Position numbers and translations under genes: made by a program. The notes under the pieces were generated by a model. It saw nothing but the letters and a program-made list of their open reading frames with translations, was not told where the DNA came from and made no database searches. A DNA stretch of 64,000 bases from Liolophura sinensis (lineage: Eukaryota; Mollusca; Polyplacophora; Chitonida; Chitonidae): contig NW_027018018.1 in NCBI RefSeq assembly GCF_032854445.1, positions 52,346-116,345 of the forward strand. The letters are read 5' to 3'. Positions 35,246-46,513 of the stretch are shown piece by piece; within the stretch, counting starts at the first letter, position 1, and the number at the start of each line of letters is the position of its first letter.

Positions 35246-37763
35246 TACTTCTAAGTCGAAGACAAACTCAATGTCTTCATCTACATGTAGAAAAACCACA
35301 CCATTTGTATATAAAAAAAACACAAGGTACTTGATACAGTCCGCTGTGAAAAGTACAATTCAATACTGACCCACATCAATAAGGTGCCAAAGGATGCGCA
35401 ATTGGGCCAGGCATCTCCAGCTGTTGAAAAATTGCAAATTTCCTTGGTTTCCATGGAGTAAGAGCCGTTGCTGGGCACGTGATCTTGACATCATTGATTA
35501 TTCACTTGTGGCTACAGCCAAAAGTATTGGTTGGAGAGCAACGCGGTTTGCACCATTCGATTTCTCGTCACAAAATACGTCGGATTAGCCTCTTACCAGC
35601 AGCATTGGAACAGTTTTTCCACTTTTGGATTTTTGCCTGGTCTTTTTGCTAATTGAAATCGGCTACATTAACTATGTACAATCGCGACTGGTCATTACTA
35701 TATTCAACTTTTCATTATAAGTTATGTGCCCTTCGGTAGCCCAGACGACGTCAAATCTTCGGGCCAAGCCCATTTAACTCACCCAGCAAATGTCTTACTT
35801 CTAAGTCGAAGACAAACTCAATGTCTTTATCTACATGTAGAAAAACCACACCATTTGTATATAAAAAAAACACAAGGTACTTGATACAGTCCGCTGTAAA
35901 AAGTACAATTGAACACTGACCCACATCAATAAGGTGCCAAAAGATGCGCAATTGGGCCAGGCATCTCCAGGTGTTGAAAAATTGCAAATTTCCTTGGTTT
36001 CCATGGAGTAAGAGCCGTTGCTGGGCACGTAATCTTGACATCATTGATTATTCACTTGTGACTACAGCCAAAAGTAATGGTTGGAGAGCAACGCGGTTTG
36101 CACCATTCGATTTCTCGTCACAAAATACGTCGGATTAGCCTCTTACCAGCAGCATTGGAACAGTTTTTCCACTTTTGGATTTTTGCCTGGTCTTTTTGCT
36201 AATTGAAATCGGCTACATTAACTATGTACAATCGCGACTGCTCATTACTATATTCAACTTTTCATTATAAGTTATGTGCCCTTCGGTAGCCCAGACGACG
36301 TCAAATCTTCGGGCCAAGCCTATTGAACTCACCAAGCAAATGTCTTACTTCTAAGTGGAAGACAAACTCAATGTCTTTATCTACATGTAGAAAAACCACA
36401 CCATTTGTATATAAAAAAAACACAAGGTACATGACACAGTCCGCTGTAAAAAGTACAATTGAACACTGACCCACATCAATAAGGTGCCAAAAGATGCGCA
36501 ATTGGGCCAGGCATCTCCAGCTGTTGAAAAATTGCAAATTTCTATGGTTTCCATGGATTAAGAGCCGTTGCTGGGCACGTGATCTTGACATCATTGATTA
36601 TTCATTTGTGGCTACAGCCAAAAGTATTGGTCGGAGAGCAACGCGGTTTGCACCATTCGATTTCTCGTCACAAAATACGTCGGATTAGCCTCTTACCAGC
36701 AGCATTGGAACAGTTTTTCCACTTTTGGATTTTTGCCTGGTCTTTTTGCGAATTGAAATCGGCTACATTAACTATGTACAATCGCGACTGGTCATTACTA
36801 TATTCAACTTTTCATTATAAGTTATGTGCCCTTCGGTAGCCCAGACGGCGTCAAATCTTTGGGCCAAGCCCATTTAACTCACCCAGCAAATGTCTTACTT
36901 CTAAGTCGAAGACAAACTCAATGTCTTTATCTACATGTAGAAAAACCACACCATTTGTATATAAAAAAACACAAGGTACTTGATACAGTCTGCTGTAAAA
37001 AGTACAATTGAACACTGACCCACATCAATAAGGTGCCAAAAGATGCGCAATTGGGCCAGGCATCTCCAGCTGTTGAAAAATTGCAAATTTCTATGGTTTC
37101 CATGGATTAGGAGCCGTTGCTGGGCACGTGATCTTGACATCATTGATTATTCATTTGTGGCTACAGCCAAAAGTATTGGTCGGAGAGCAACGCGGTTTGC
37201 ACCATTCGATTTCTCGTCACAAAATACGTCGGATTAGCCTCTTACCAGCAGCATTGGAACAGTTTTTCTACTTTTGGATTTTTGCCTGGTCTTTTTGCTA
37301 ATTGAAATCGGCTACATTAACTATGTACAATCGCGACTGGTCATTACTATATTCAACTTTTCATTATAAGTTATGTGCCCTTCGGTAGCCCAGACGACGT
37401 CAAATCTTTGGACCAAGCCCATTTAACTCACCCAGCAAATGTCTTACTCCTAAGTCGAAGACAAACTCAATGTCCTTATCTACATGTAGAAAAACCACAC
37501 CATTTGTATGTAAAAAAACATAAGGCACTTGATACAGTCTGCTGTAAAAAGTACAATTGAACACTGACCCACATCAATAAGGTGCCAAAAGATGCGCAAT
37601 TGGGCCAGGCATCTCCAGCTGTTGAAAAATTGCAAATTTCCTTGGTTTCCATGGAGTAAGAGCCGTTGCTGGGCACGTGATCTTGACATCATTGATTATT
37701 CATTTGTGGCTACAGCCAAAAGTATTGGTTGGAGAGCAACGCGCTTTGCACCATTCGATTTCT

Positions 37764-38271
37764 CGTCACAAAATACGTCGGATTAGCCTCTTACCAGCAG
37801 CATTGGAACAGTTTTTCTACTTTTGGATTTTTGCCTGGTCTTTTTGCTAATTGAAATCGGCTACATTAACTATGTACAATCGCGACTGGTCATTACTATA
37901 TTCAACTTTTCATTATAAGTTATGTGCCCTTCGGTAGCCCAGACGACGTCAAATCTTTGGGCCAAGCCCATTTAACTCACCCAGCAAATGTCTTACTCCT
38001 AAGTCGAAGACAAACTCAATGTCCTTATCTACATGTAGAAAAACCACACCATTTGTATGTAAAAAAACACAAGGCACTTGATACAGTCTGCTGTAAAAAG
38101 TACAATTAAACACTGACCCACATCAATAAGGTGCCAAAAGATGCGCAATGGGGCCAGGCATCTCCAGCTGTTGAAAAATTGCAAATTTCTATGACATCAT
38201 TGATTATTCATTTGTGGCTACAGCCAAAAGTATTGGTCGGAGAGCAACGCGGTTTGCACCATTCGATTTCT
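37764..38271 (+). repeat. Short monomer 5, 41-bp deletion (508 bp)
   Basis: Junction at 38,193/38,194. Left side shared with copy 4 (aatggggcc, aattaaacac); right side of the usual short-lineage type (ggtcggag, attaacctc, ttctac). It is followed by two monomers absent after copy 4. Confidence 0.92.
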
Positions 38272-38821
38272 CGTCACAAAATACGTCGGATTAACCTCTT
38301 ACCAGCAGCATTGGAACAGTTTTTCTACTTTTGGATTTTTGCCTGGTCTTTTTGCTAATTGAAATCGGCTACATTAACTATGTACAATCGCGACTGGTCA
38401 TTACTATATTCAACTTTTCATTATAAGTTATGTGCCCTTCGGTAGCCCAGACGACGTCAAATCTTTGGGCCAAGCCCATTTAACTCACCCAGCAAATGTC
38501 TTACTTCTAAGTGGAAGACAAACTCAATGTCTTTATCTACATGTAGAAAAACCACACCATTTGTATATAAAAAAAACACAAGGTACTTGATACAGTCCGC
38601 TGTAAAAAGTACAATTGAACACTGACCCACATCAATAAGATGCCAAAAGATGCGCAATTGGGCCAGGCATCTCCAGGTGTTGAAAAATTGCAAATTTTTT
38701 TGGTTTCCATGGAGTAAGAGCCGTTGCTGGGCACGTGATCTTGACATCATTGATTATTCATATGTGGCTACAGCCAAAAGTATTGGTCGGAGAGCAACGC
38801 GCTTTGCACCATTCGATTTCT

Positions 38822-39371
38822 CGTCACAAAATACGTCGGATTAGCCTCTTACCAGCAGCATTGGAACAGTTTTTCCACTTTTGGATTTTTGCCTGGTCTT
38901 TTTGCTAATTGAAATCGGCTACATTAACTATGTACAATCGCGACTGGTCATTACTATATTCAACTTTTCATTATAAGTTATGTGCCCTTCGGTAGCCCAG
39001 ACGACGTCAAATCTTTGGGCCAAGCCCATTTAACTCACCCAGCAAATGTCTTACTTCTAAGTCGAAGACAAACTCAATGTCTTTATCTACATGTAGAAAA
39101 ACCACACCATTTGTATATAAAAAAAACACAAGGTACTTGATACAATCCGCTGTAAAAAGTACAATTGAACACTGACATACATCAATAAGGTGCCAAAAGA
39201 TGCGCAATTGTGCCAGGCATCTCCAGCTGTTGAAAAATTGCAAATTTCCTTGGTTTCCATGGAGTAAGAGCCGTTGCTGGGCACGTGATCTTGACATCAT
39301 TGATTATTTATTTGTGGCTACAGCCAAAAGTATTGGTTGGAGAGCAACGCGGTTTGCACCATTCGATTTCT
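38822..39371 (+). repeat. Rare-variant monomer (acaatccgc, gacatacatc, attgtgcc), copy 2
   Basis: Shares the three clustered variants of the monomer at 17,508-18,057, 21.3 kb away, but has different flanks (ggtctttttgc and caacttttc on its left, gattatttattt on its right). It is one of two monomers present in the 13-mer and absent in the 11-mer. Confidence 0.85.
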
Positions 39372-42349
39372 CGTCACAAAATACGTCGGATTAGCCTCTT
39401 ACCAGCAGCATTGGAACAGTTTTTCCACTTTTGCATTTTTGCCTGGTCTTTTTGCTAATTGAAATCGGCTACATTAACTATGTACAATCGCGACTGGTCA
39501 TTACTATATTCAACTTTTCATTATAAGTTATGTGCCCTTCGGTAGCCCAGACGACGTCAAATCTTTGGGCCAAGCCCATTTAACTCACCCAGCAAATGTC
39601 TTACTTCTAAGTCGAAGACAAACTCAATGTCTTCATCTACATGTAGAAAAACCACACCATTTGTATATAAAAAAAACACAAGGTACTTGATACAGTCCGC
39701 TGTGAAAAGTACAATTCAATACTGACCCACATCAATAAGGTGCCAAAGGATGCGCAATTGGGCCAGGCATCTCCAGCTGTTGAAAAATTGCAAATTTCTT
39801 TGGTTTCCATGGAGTAAGAGCCGTTGCTGGGCACGTGATCTTGACATCATTGATTATTCACTTGTGGCTACAGCCAAAAGTATTGGTTGGAGAGCAACGC
39901 GGTTTGCACCATTCGATTTCTCGTCACAAAATACGTCGGATTAGCCTCTTACCAGCAGCATTGGAACAGTTTTTCCACTTTTGGATTTTTGCCTGGTCTT
40001 TTTGCTAATTGAAATCAGCTACATTAACTATGTACAATCGCGACTGCTCATTACTATATTCAACTTTTCATTATAAGTTATGTGCCCTTCGGTAGCCCAG
40101 ACGACGTCAAATCTTTGGGCCAAGCCCATTTAACTCACCCAGCAAATGTCTTACTTCTAAGTCGAAGACAAACTCAATGTCTTTATCTACATGTAGAAAA
40201 ACCACACCATTTGTATATAAAAAAAACACAAGGTACTTGATACAGTCCGCTGTAAAAAGTACAATTGAACACTGACCCACATCAATAAGGTGCCAAAGGA
40301 TGCGCAATTGGGCCAGGCATCTCCAGCTGTTGAAAAATTGCAAATTTCTATGGTTTCCATGGAATAAAAGCCGTTGCTGGGCACGTGATCTTGACATCAT
40401 TGATTATTCATTTGTGGCTACAGCCAAAAGTATTGGTCGGAGAGCAACGCGGTTTGCACCATTCGATTTCTCGTCACAAAATACGTCGGATTAGCCTCTT
40501 ACCAGCAGCATTGGAACAGTTTTTCTACTTTTGGATTTTTGCCAGGTCTTTTTGCTAATTGAAATCGGCTACATTAACTATGTACAATCGCGACTGGTCA
40601 TTACTATATTCAACTTTTCATTATAAGTTATGTGCCCTTCGGTAGCCCAGACGACGTCAAATCTTCGGGCCAAGCCCATTTAACTCACCCAGCAAATGTC
40701 TTACTTCTAAGTCGAAGACAAACTCAATGTCTTTATCTACATGTAGAAAAACCACACCATTTGTATATAAAAAAACACAAGGTACTTGATACAGTCTGCT
40801 GTAAAAAGTACAATTGAACACTGACCCACATCAATAAGGTGCCAAAAGATGCGCAATTGGGCCAGGCATCTCCAGGTGTTGAAAAATTGCAAATTTCCTT
40901 GGTTTCCATGGATTAAGAGCCGTTGCTGGGCACGTGATCTTGACATCATTGATTATTCATTTGTGGCTACAGCCAAAAGTATTGGTCGGAGAGCAACGCG
41001 GTTTGCACCATTCGATTTCTCGTCACAAAATACGTCGGATTAGCCTCTTACCAGCAGCATTGGAACAGTTTTTCTACTTTTGGATTTTTGCCAGGTCTTT
41101 TTGCTAATTGAAATCGGCTACATTAACTATGTACAATCGCGACTGGTCATTACTATATTCAACTTTTCATTATAAGTTATGTGCCCTTCGGTAGCCCAGA
41201 CGACGTCAAATCTTCGGGCCAAGCCCATTTAACTCACCCAGCAAATGTCTTACTTCTAAGTGGAAGACAAACTCAATGTCTTTATCTACATGTAGAAAAA
41301 CCACACCATTTGTATATAAAAAAAACACAAGGTACTTGACACAGTCCGCTGTAAAAAGTACAATTGAACACTGACCCACATCAATAAGGTGCCAAAAGAT
41401 GCGCAATTGGGCCAGGCATCTCCAGCTGTTGAAAAATTGCAATTTCTATGGTTTCCATGGAGTAAGAGCCGTTGCTGGGCACGTGATCTTGACATCATTG
41501 ATTATTCATTTGTGGCTACAGCCAAAAGTATTGGTCGGAGAGCAACGCGGTTTCCACCATTCGATTTCTCGTCACAAAATACGTCGGATTAGCCTCTTAC
41601 CAGCAGCATTGGAACAGTTTTTCCACTTTTGCATTTTTGCCTGGTCTTTTTGCGAATTGAAATCGGCTACATTAACTATGTACAATCGCGACTGGTCATT
41701 ACTATATTCAACTTTTCATTACAAGTTATGTGCCCATCGGTAGCCCAGACGACGTCAAATCTTTGGGCCAAGCCCATTTAACTCACCCAGCAAATGTCTT
41801 ACTTCTAAGTCGAAGACAAACTCAATGTCTTTATCTACATGTAGAAAAACCACACCATTTGTATATAAAAAAAACACAAGGTACTTGATACAGTCCGCTG
41901 TAAAAAGTACAATTGAACACTGACCCACATCAATAAGGTGCCAAAAGATGCGCAATTGGGCCAGGCATCTCCAGGTGTTGAAAAATTGCAAATTTCCTTG
42001 GTTTCCATGGAGTAAGAGCCGTTGCTGGGCACGTGATCTTGACATCATTGATTATTCATTTGTGGCTACAGCGAAAAGTATTGGTCGGAGAGCAACGCGG
42101 TTTGCACCATTCGATTTCTCGTCACAAAATACGTCGGATTAGCCTCTTACCAGCAGCATTGGAACAGTTTTTCCACTTTTGGATTTTTGCCTGGTCTTTT
42201 TGCCAATTGAAATCGGCTACATTAACTATGTACAATCGCGACTGGTCATTACTATATTCAACTTTTCATTATAAGTTATGTGCCCTTCGGTAGCCCAGAC
42301 GACGTCAAATCTTTGGGCCAAGCCCATTTAACTCACCCAGCAATTGTCT

Positions 42350-43766
42350 TACTTCTAAGTCGAAGACAAACTCAATGTCTTTATCTACATGTAGAAAAAC
42401 CACACCATTTGTATATAAAAAAAACACAAGGTACTTGATACAGTCCGCTGTGAAAAGTACAATTCAATACTGACCCACATCAATAAGGTGCCAAAGGATG
42501 CGCAATTGGGCCAGGCATCTCCAGCTGTTAAAAAATTGCAAATTTCCTTGGTTTCCATGGAGTAAGAGGGCACGTGATCTTGACATCATTGATTATTCAC
42601 TTGTGGCTACAGCCAAAAGTATTGGTTGGAGAGCAACGCGGTTTGCGCCATTCGATTTCTCGTCACAAAAATACGTCGGATTAGCCTCTTACCAGCAGCA
42701 TTGGAACAGTTTTTCCACTTTTGGATTTTTGCCTGGTCTTTCTGCTAATTGAAAATCGGCTACATTAACTATGTACAATCGCGACTGGGTCATTACTAAT
42801 ATTCAACTTTTCATTATAAGTTATGTGCCCTTCGGTAGCCCCGACGACGTCAAATCTTTGGGCCAAGCCCATTTAACTCACCCAGCAAATGTCTTACTTC
42901 TAAGTCGAAGACAAACTCAATGTCTTTATCTACATGTAGAAAAACCACACCATTTGTATATAAAAAAACACAAGGTACTTGATACAGTCCGCTGTAAAAG
43001 TACAATTGAACACTGACCACATCAATAAGGTGCCAAAAGATGCGCAATTGGGCCAGGCATCTCCAGCTATTGAAAAAATTGCAAAATTTCTATGGTTTCC
43101 ATGGAATTAAAAGCCGTTGCTGGGCACGTGATCTTGACATCATTGATTATTCATTTGTGGCTACAGCCAAAAGTATTGGTCGGAGAGCAACGCGGTTTTG
43201 CACCATTCGATTTCTCGTCACAAAATACGTCGGATTAGCCTCTTACCAGCAGCATTGGAACAGTTTTTCTACTTTTGGATTTTTGCCTGGTCTTTTTGCG
43301 AATTGAAATCGGCTACATTAACTATGTACACTCGCGACTGGTCATTACTATATTCAATTTTTCATTATAAGTTATGTGCCCTTCGGTAAGGCCCCAGACG
43401 ACGTCAAATCTTTGGGCCAAGCCCATTTAACTCACCCAGCAAATGTCTTACTTCTAAGTCGAAGACAAACTCAATGTCTTTATCTACATGTAGAAAAACC
43501 ACACCATTTGTATATAAACAAACACAAGGTACTTGATACAGTCCGCTGTAAAAAGTACAATTGAACACTGACCCACATCAATAAGGTGCCAAAAGATGCG
43601 CAATTGGGCCAGGCATCTCCAGCTATTGAAAAATTGCAAATTTCTATGGTTTCCATGATTAAAAGCCGTTGCTGGGCACGTGATCTTGACATCATTGATT
43701 ATTCATTTGTGGCTACAGCCAAAAGTATTGGTCGGAGAGCAACGCGGTTTGCACCATTCGATTTCT
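42350..43766 (+). repeat. Transition monomers with dense small indels
   Basis: About two and a half monomers (anchors 42,498, 43,040, 43,596) join the left and right domains. They carry a 9-base loss (agtaagagggcacgtg near 42,563) and many single-base changes: extra A near 42,666, 42,753 and 42,799, extra G near 42,787, lost A near 42,998, lost C near 43,016, extra A twice near 43,077-43,086, extra A near 43,105, extra T near 43,196, a three-base gain near 43,387 (cggtaaggccccagac) and a lost G near 43,658. Elsewhere in the left domain such changes are rare. The last monomer here already carries right-domain variants (gcgaattg, tacactcgcg). Confidence 0.85.
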
Positions 43767-44316
43767 CGTCACAAAATACGTCGGATTAGCCTCTTACCAG
43801 CAGCATTGGAACAGTTTTTCTACTTTTGGATTTTTGCCTGGTCTTTTTGCGAATTGAAATCGGCTACATTAACTATGTACACTCGCGACTGGTCATTACT
43901 ATATTCAATTTTTCATTATAAGTTATGTGCCCTTCGGTAGCCCAGACGACGTCAAATCTTTGGGCCAAGCCCATTTAACTCACCCAGCAAATGTCTTACT
44001 TCTAAGTGGAAGACAAACTCAATGTCTTTATCTACATGTAGAAAAACCACACCATTTGTATATAAAAAAATTACAAGGTACTTGATACAGTGCGCTGTGA
44101 AAAGTACAATTGAACACTGACCCACATCAATAAGGTGCCAAAGGATGCGCAATTGGGCCAGGCATCTCCAGCTGTTGAAAAATTGCAAATTTCCTTGGTT
44201 TCCATGGAGTAAGAGCCGTTGCTGGGCACGTGATCTTGACATCATTGATTATTCACTTGTGGCTACAGCCAAAAGTATTGGTCGGAGAGCAACGCTTTTT
44301 GCACCATTCGATTTCT
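43767..44316 (+). repeat. Marker monomer X, copy 1 (550 bp)
   Basis: Identified by aaaaaaattacaagg near 44,065, cagtgcgctg near 44,089 and aacgctttttgc near 44,291. I found these only here and in 56,951-57,500, exactly 13,184 bp later. It marks the start of the super-HOR. Confidence 0.9.
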
Positions 44317-46513
44317 CGTCACAAAATACGTCGGATTAGCCTCTTACCAGCAGCATTGGAACAGTTTTTTCCACTTTTGGATTTTTGCCTGGTCTTTTTC
44401 CTAATTGAAATCGGCTACATTAACTATGTACAATCGCGACTGGTCATTACTATATTCAACTTTTCATTATAAGTTATGTGCCCTTCGGTAGCCCAGACGA
44501 CGTCAAATCTTTGCGCCAAGCCCATTTAACTCACCCAGCAAATGTCTTACTTCTAAGTCGAAGACAAACTCAATGTCTTTATCTACATGTAGAAAAACCA
44601 CACCATTTGTATATAAAAAAAACACAAGGTACTTGATACAGTCCGCTGTAAAAAGTAGAATTGAACACTGACCCACATCAATAAGATGCCAAAGGATGCG
44701 CAATTGGGCCAGGCATCTCCAGCTGTTGAAAAATTGCAAATTTCCTTGGTTTCCATGGAGTAAGAGCCGTTGCTGGGCACGTGATCTTGACATCATTGAT
44801 TATTCACTTGTGGCTACAGCCAAAAGTATTGGTCGGAGAGCAACGCGGTTTGCACCATTCGATTTCTCGTCACAAAATACGTCGGATTAGCCTCTTACCA
44901 GCAGCATTGGAACAGTTTTTCCACTTTTGGATTTTTGCCTGGTCTTTTTGCTAATTGAAATCGGCTACATTAACTATGTACAATCGCGACTGGTCATTAC
45001 TATATTCAACATTTCATTATAAGTTATGTGCCCTTCGGTAGCCCAGACGACGTCAAATCTTTGGGCCAAGCCCATTTAACTCACCCAGCAAATGTCTTAC
45101 TTCTAAGTCGAAGACAAACTCAATGTCTTTATCTACATGTAGAAAAACCACACCATTTGTATATAAAAAAAACACAAGGTACTTGATACAGTCCGCTGTG
45201 AAAAGTACAATTGAACACTGACCCACATCAATAAGGTGCCAAAGGATGCGCAATTGGGCCAGGCATCTCCAGCTGTTGAAAAATTGACAATTTCTATGGT
45301 TTCCATGGATTAAGAGCCGTTGCTGGGCACGTGATCTTGACATCATTGATTATTCATTTGTGTCTACAGCCAAAAGTATTGGTCGGAGAGCAACGCGGTT
45401 TGCACCATTCAATTTCTCGTCACAAAATACGTCGGATTAGCCTCTTACCAGCAGCATTGGAACAGTTTTTCTACTTTTGGATTTTTGCCTGGTCTTTTTG
45501 CTAATTGAAATCGGCTACATTAACTATGTACAATCGCGACTGGTCATTACTATATTCAACTTTTCATTATAAGTTATGTGCCCTTCGGTAGCCCAGACGA
45601 CGTCAAATCTTTGGGCCAAGCCCATTTAACTCACCCAGCAAATGTCTTACTTCTAAGTCGAAGAAAATCTCAATGTCTTTATCTACATGTAGAAAAACCA
45701 CACCATTTGTATATAAAAAAAACACAAGGTACTTGAACAGTCCGCTGTAAAAAAGTACAATTGAACACTGACCCACATCAATAAGGTGCCAAAGGATGCG
45801 CAATTGGGCAGGCATCTCCAGCTGTTCAAAATTGCAAATTTCTATGGTTTCCATGGAGTAAGAGCCGTTGCTGGGCACGTGATCTTGACATCATTGATTA
45901 TTCATTTGTGGCTACAGCCAAAAGTATTGGTCGGAGAGCAACGCGGTTTGCACCATTCGATTTCTCGTCACAAAATACGTCGGTTAGCCTCTTACCAGCA
46001 GCATTGGAACAGTTTTTCCACTTTTGCATTTTTGCCTGGTCTTTTTGCTAATTCAAATCGGCTACATTAAATATGTACAATCGCGACTGGTCATTACTAT
46101 ATTCAACATTTCATTATAAGCTATGTGCCCTTCGGTAGCCCAGACGACGTCAAATATTTGGGCCAAGCCCATTTAACTCACCTAGCAAATGTCTTACTCC
46201 TAAGTCGAAGACAAACTCAATGTCTTTATCTACATGTAGAAAAACCACACCATTTGTATATAAAAAAACACAAGGTACTTGATACAATCCGCTGTAAAAA
46301 GTATAATTGAACACTGACCCACATCAATAAGGTGCCGAAAGATGCGCAATTGGGCCAGGCATCTCCAGGTGTTGAAAAATTGCAAATTTCTATGGTTTCC
46401 ATGGAGTAAGAGCCGTTGCTGGGCACGTGATCTTGACATCATTGATTATTCATTTGTGGCTACAGCCAAAAGTATTGGTCGGAGAGCAACGCGGTTTGCA
46501 CCATTCGATTTCT
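44317..46513 (+). repeat. ABCD 4-mer HOR, copy 1 (2,197 bp)
   Basis: A (44,696): tttgcgccaagcc, aagatgccaaagg. B (45,246): attgacaatttc, tgtgtctacag, cattcaatttc. C (45,796): cgaagaaaatctc, gttcaaa; its right side runs on as gcatttttgcc, aattcaaatcgg, caacatttc, ataagctatg. D (46,342): caaatatttggg, cacctagcaaatg, acaatccgc, gtataattg, caggtg, and cgtcaaaaatacg at its end. In this copy the C monomer has several one-base losses and gains (near 45,735, 45,750, 45,809, 45,826 and 45,983) absent from the other four C copies. Confidence 0.9.

Larger units (their letters stand above)
35246..42349 (+). repeat. 13-mer HOR unit, copy 2 (~7,104 bp)
   Basis: Repeats 29,239-35,245 with two additional monomers anchored at 38,650 and 39,200. 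Right-side shared markers with copy 1 at offset 7,104-7,105: ccatggaataaaag (33,251 and 40,357), gtttccaccattcg (34,447 and 41,550), gccaattgaaatc (35,098 and 42,202) and cagcaattgtctt (35,236 and 42,340). The copy at 41,399 has lost one A (attgcaatttc near 41,437). Differences in the shared tracts are sparse, so the duplication is recent, or one copy partly reflects assembly behaviour. Confidence 0.92.

Noticed and set aside
42350-43766. A distinct inserted element or array boundary at the indel-rich segment
   Set aside because: All of it still aligns to the monomer once one- to nine-base indels are allowed. There is no foreign sequence, target duplication or terminal repeat.
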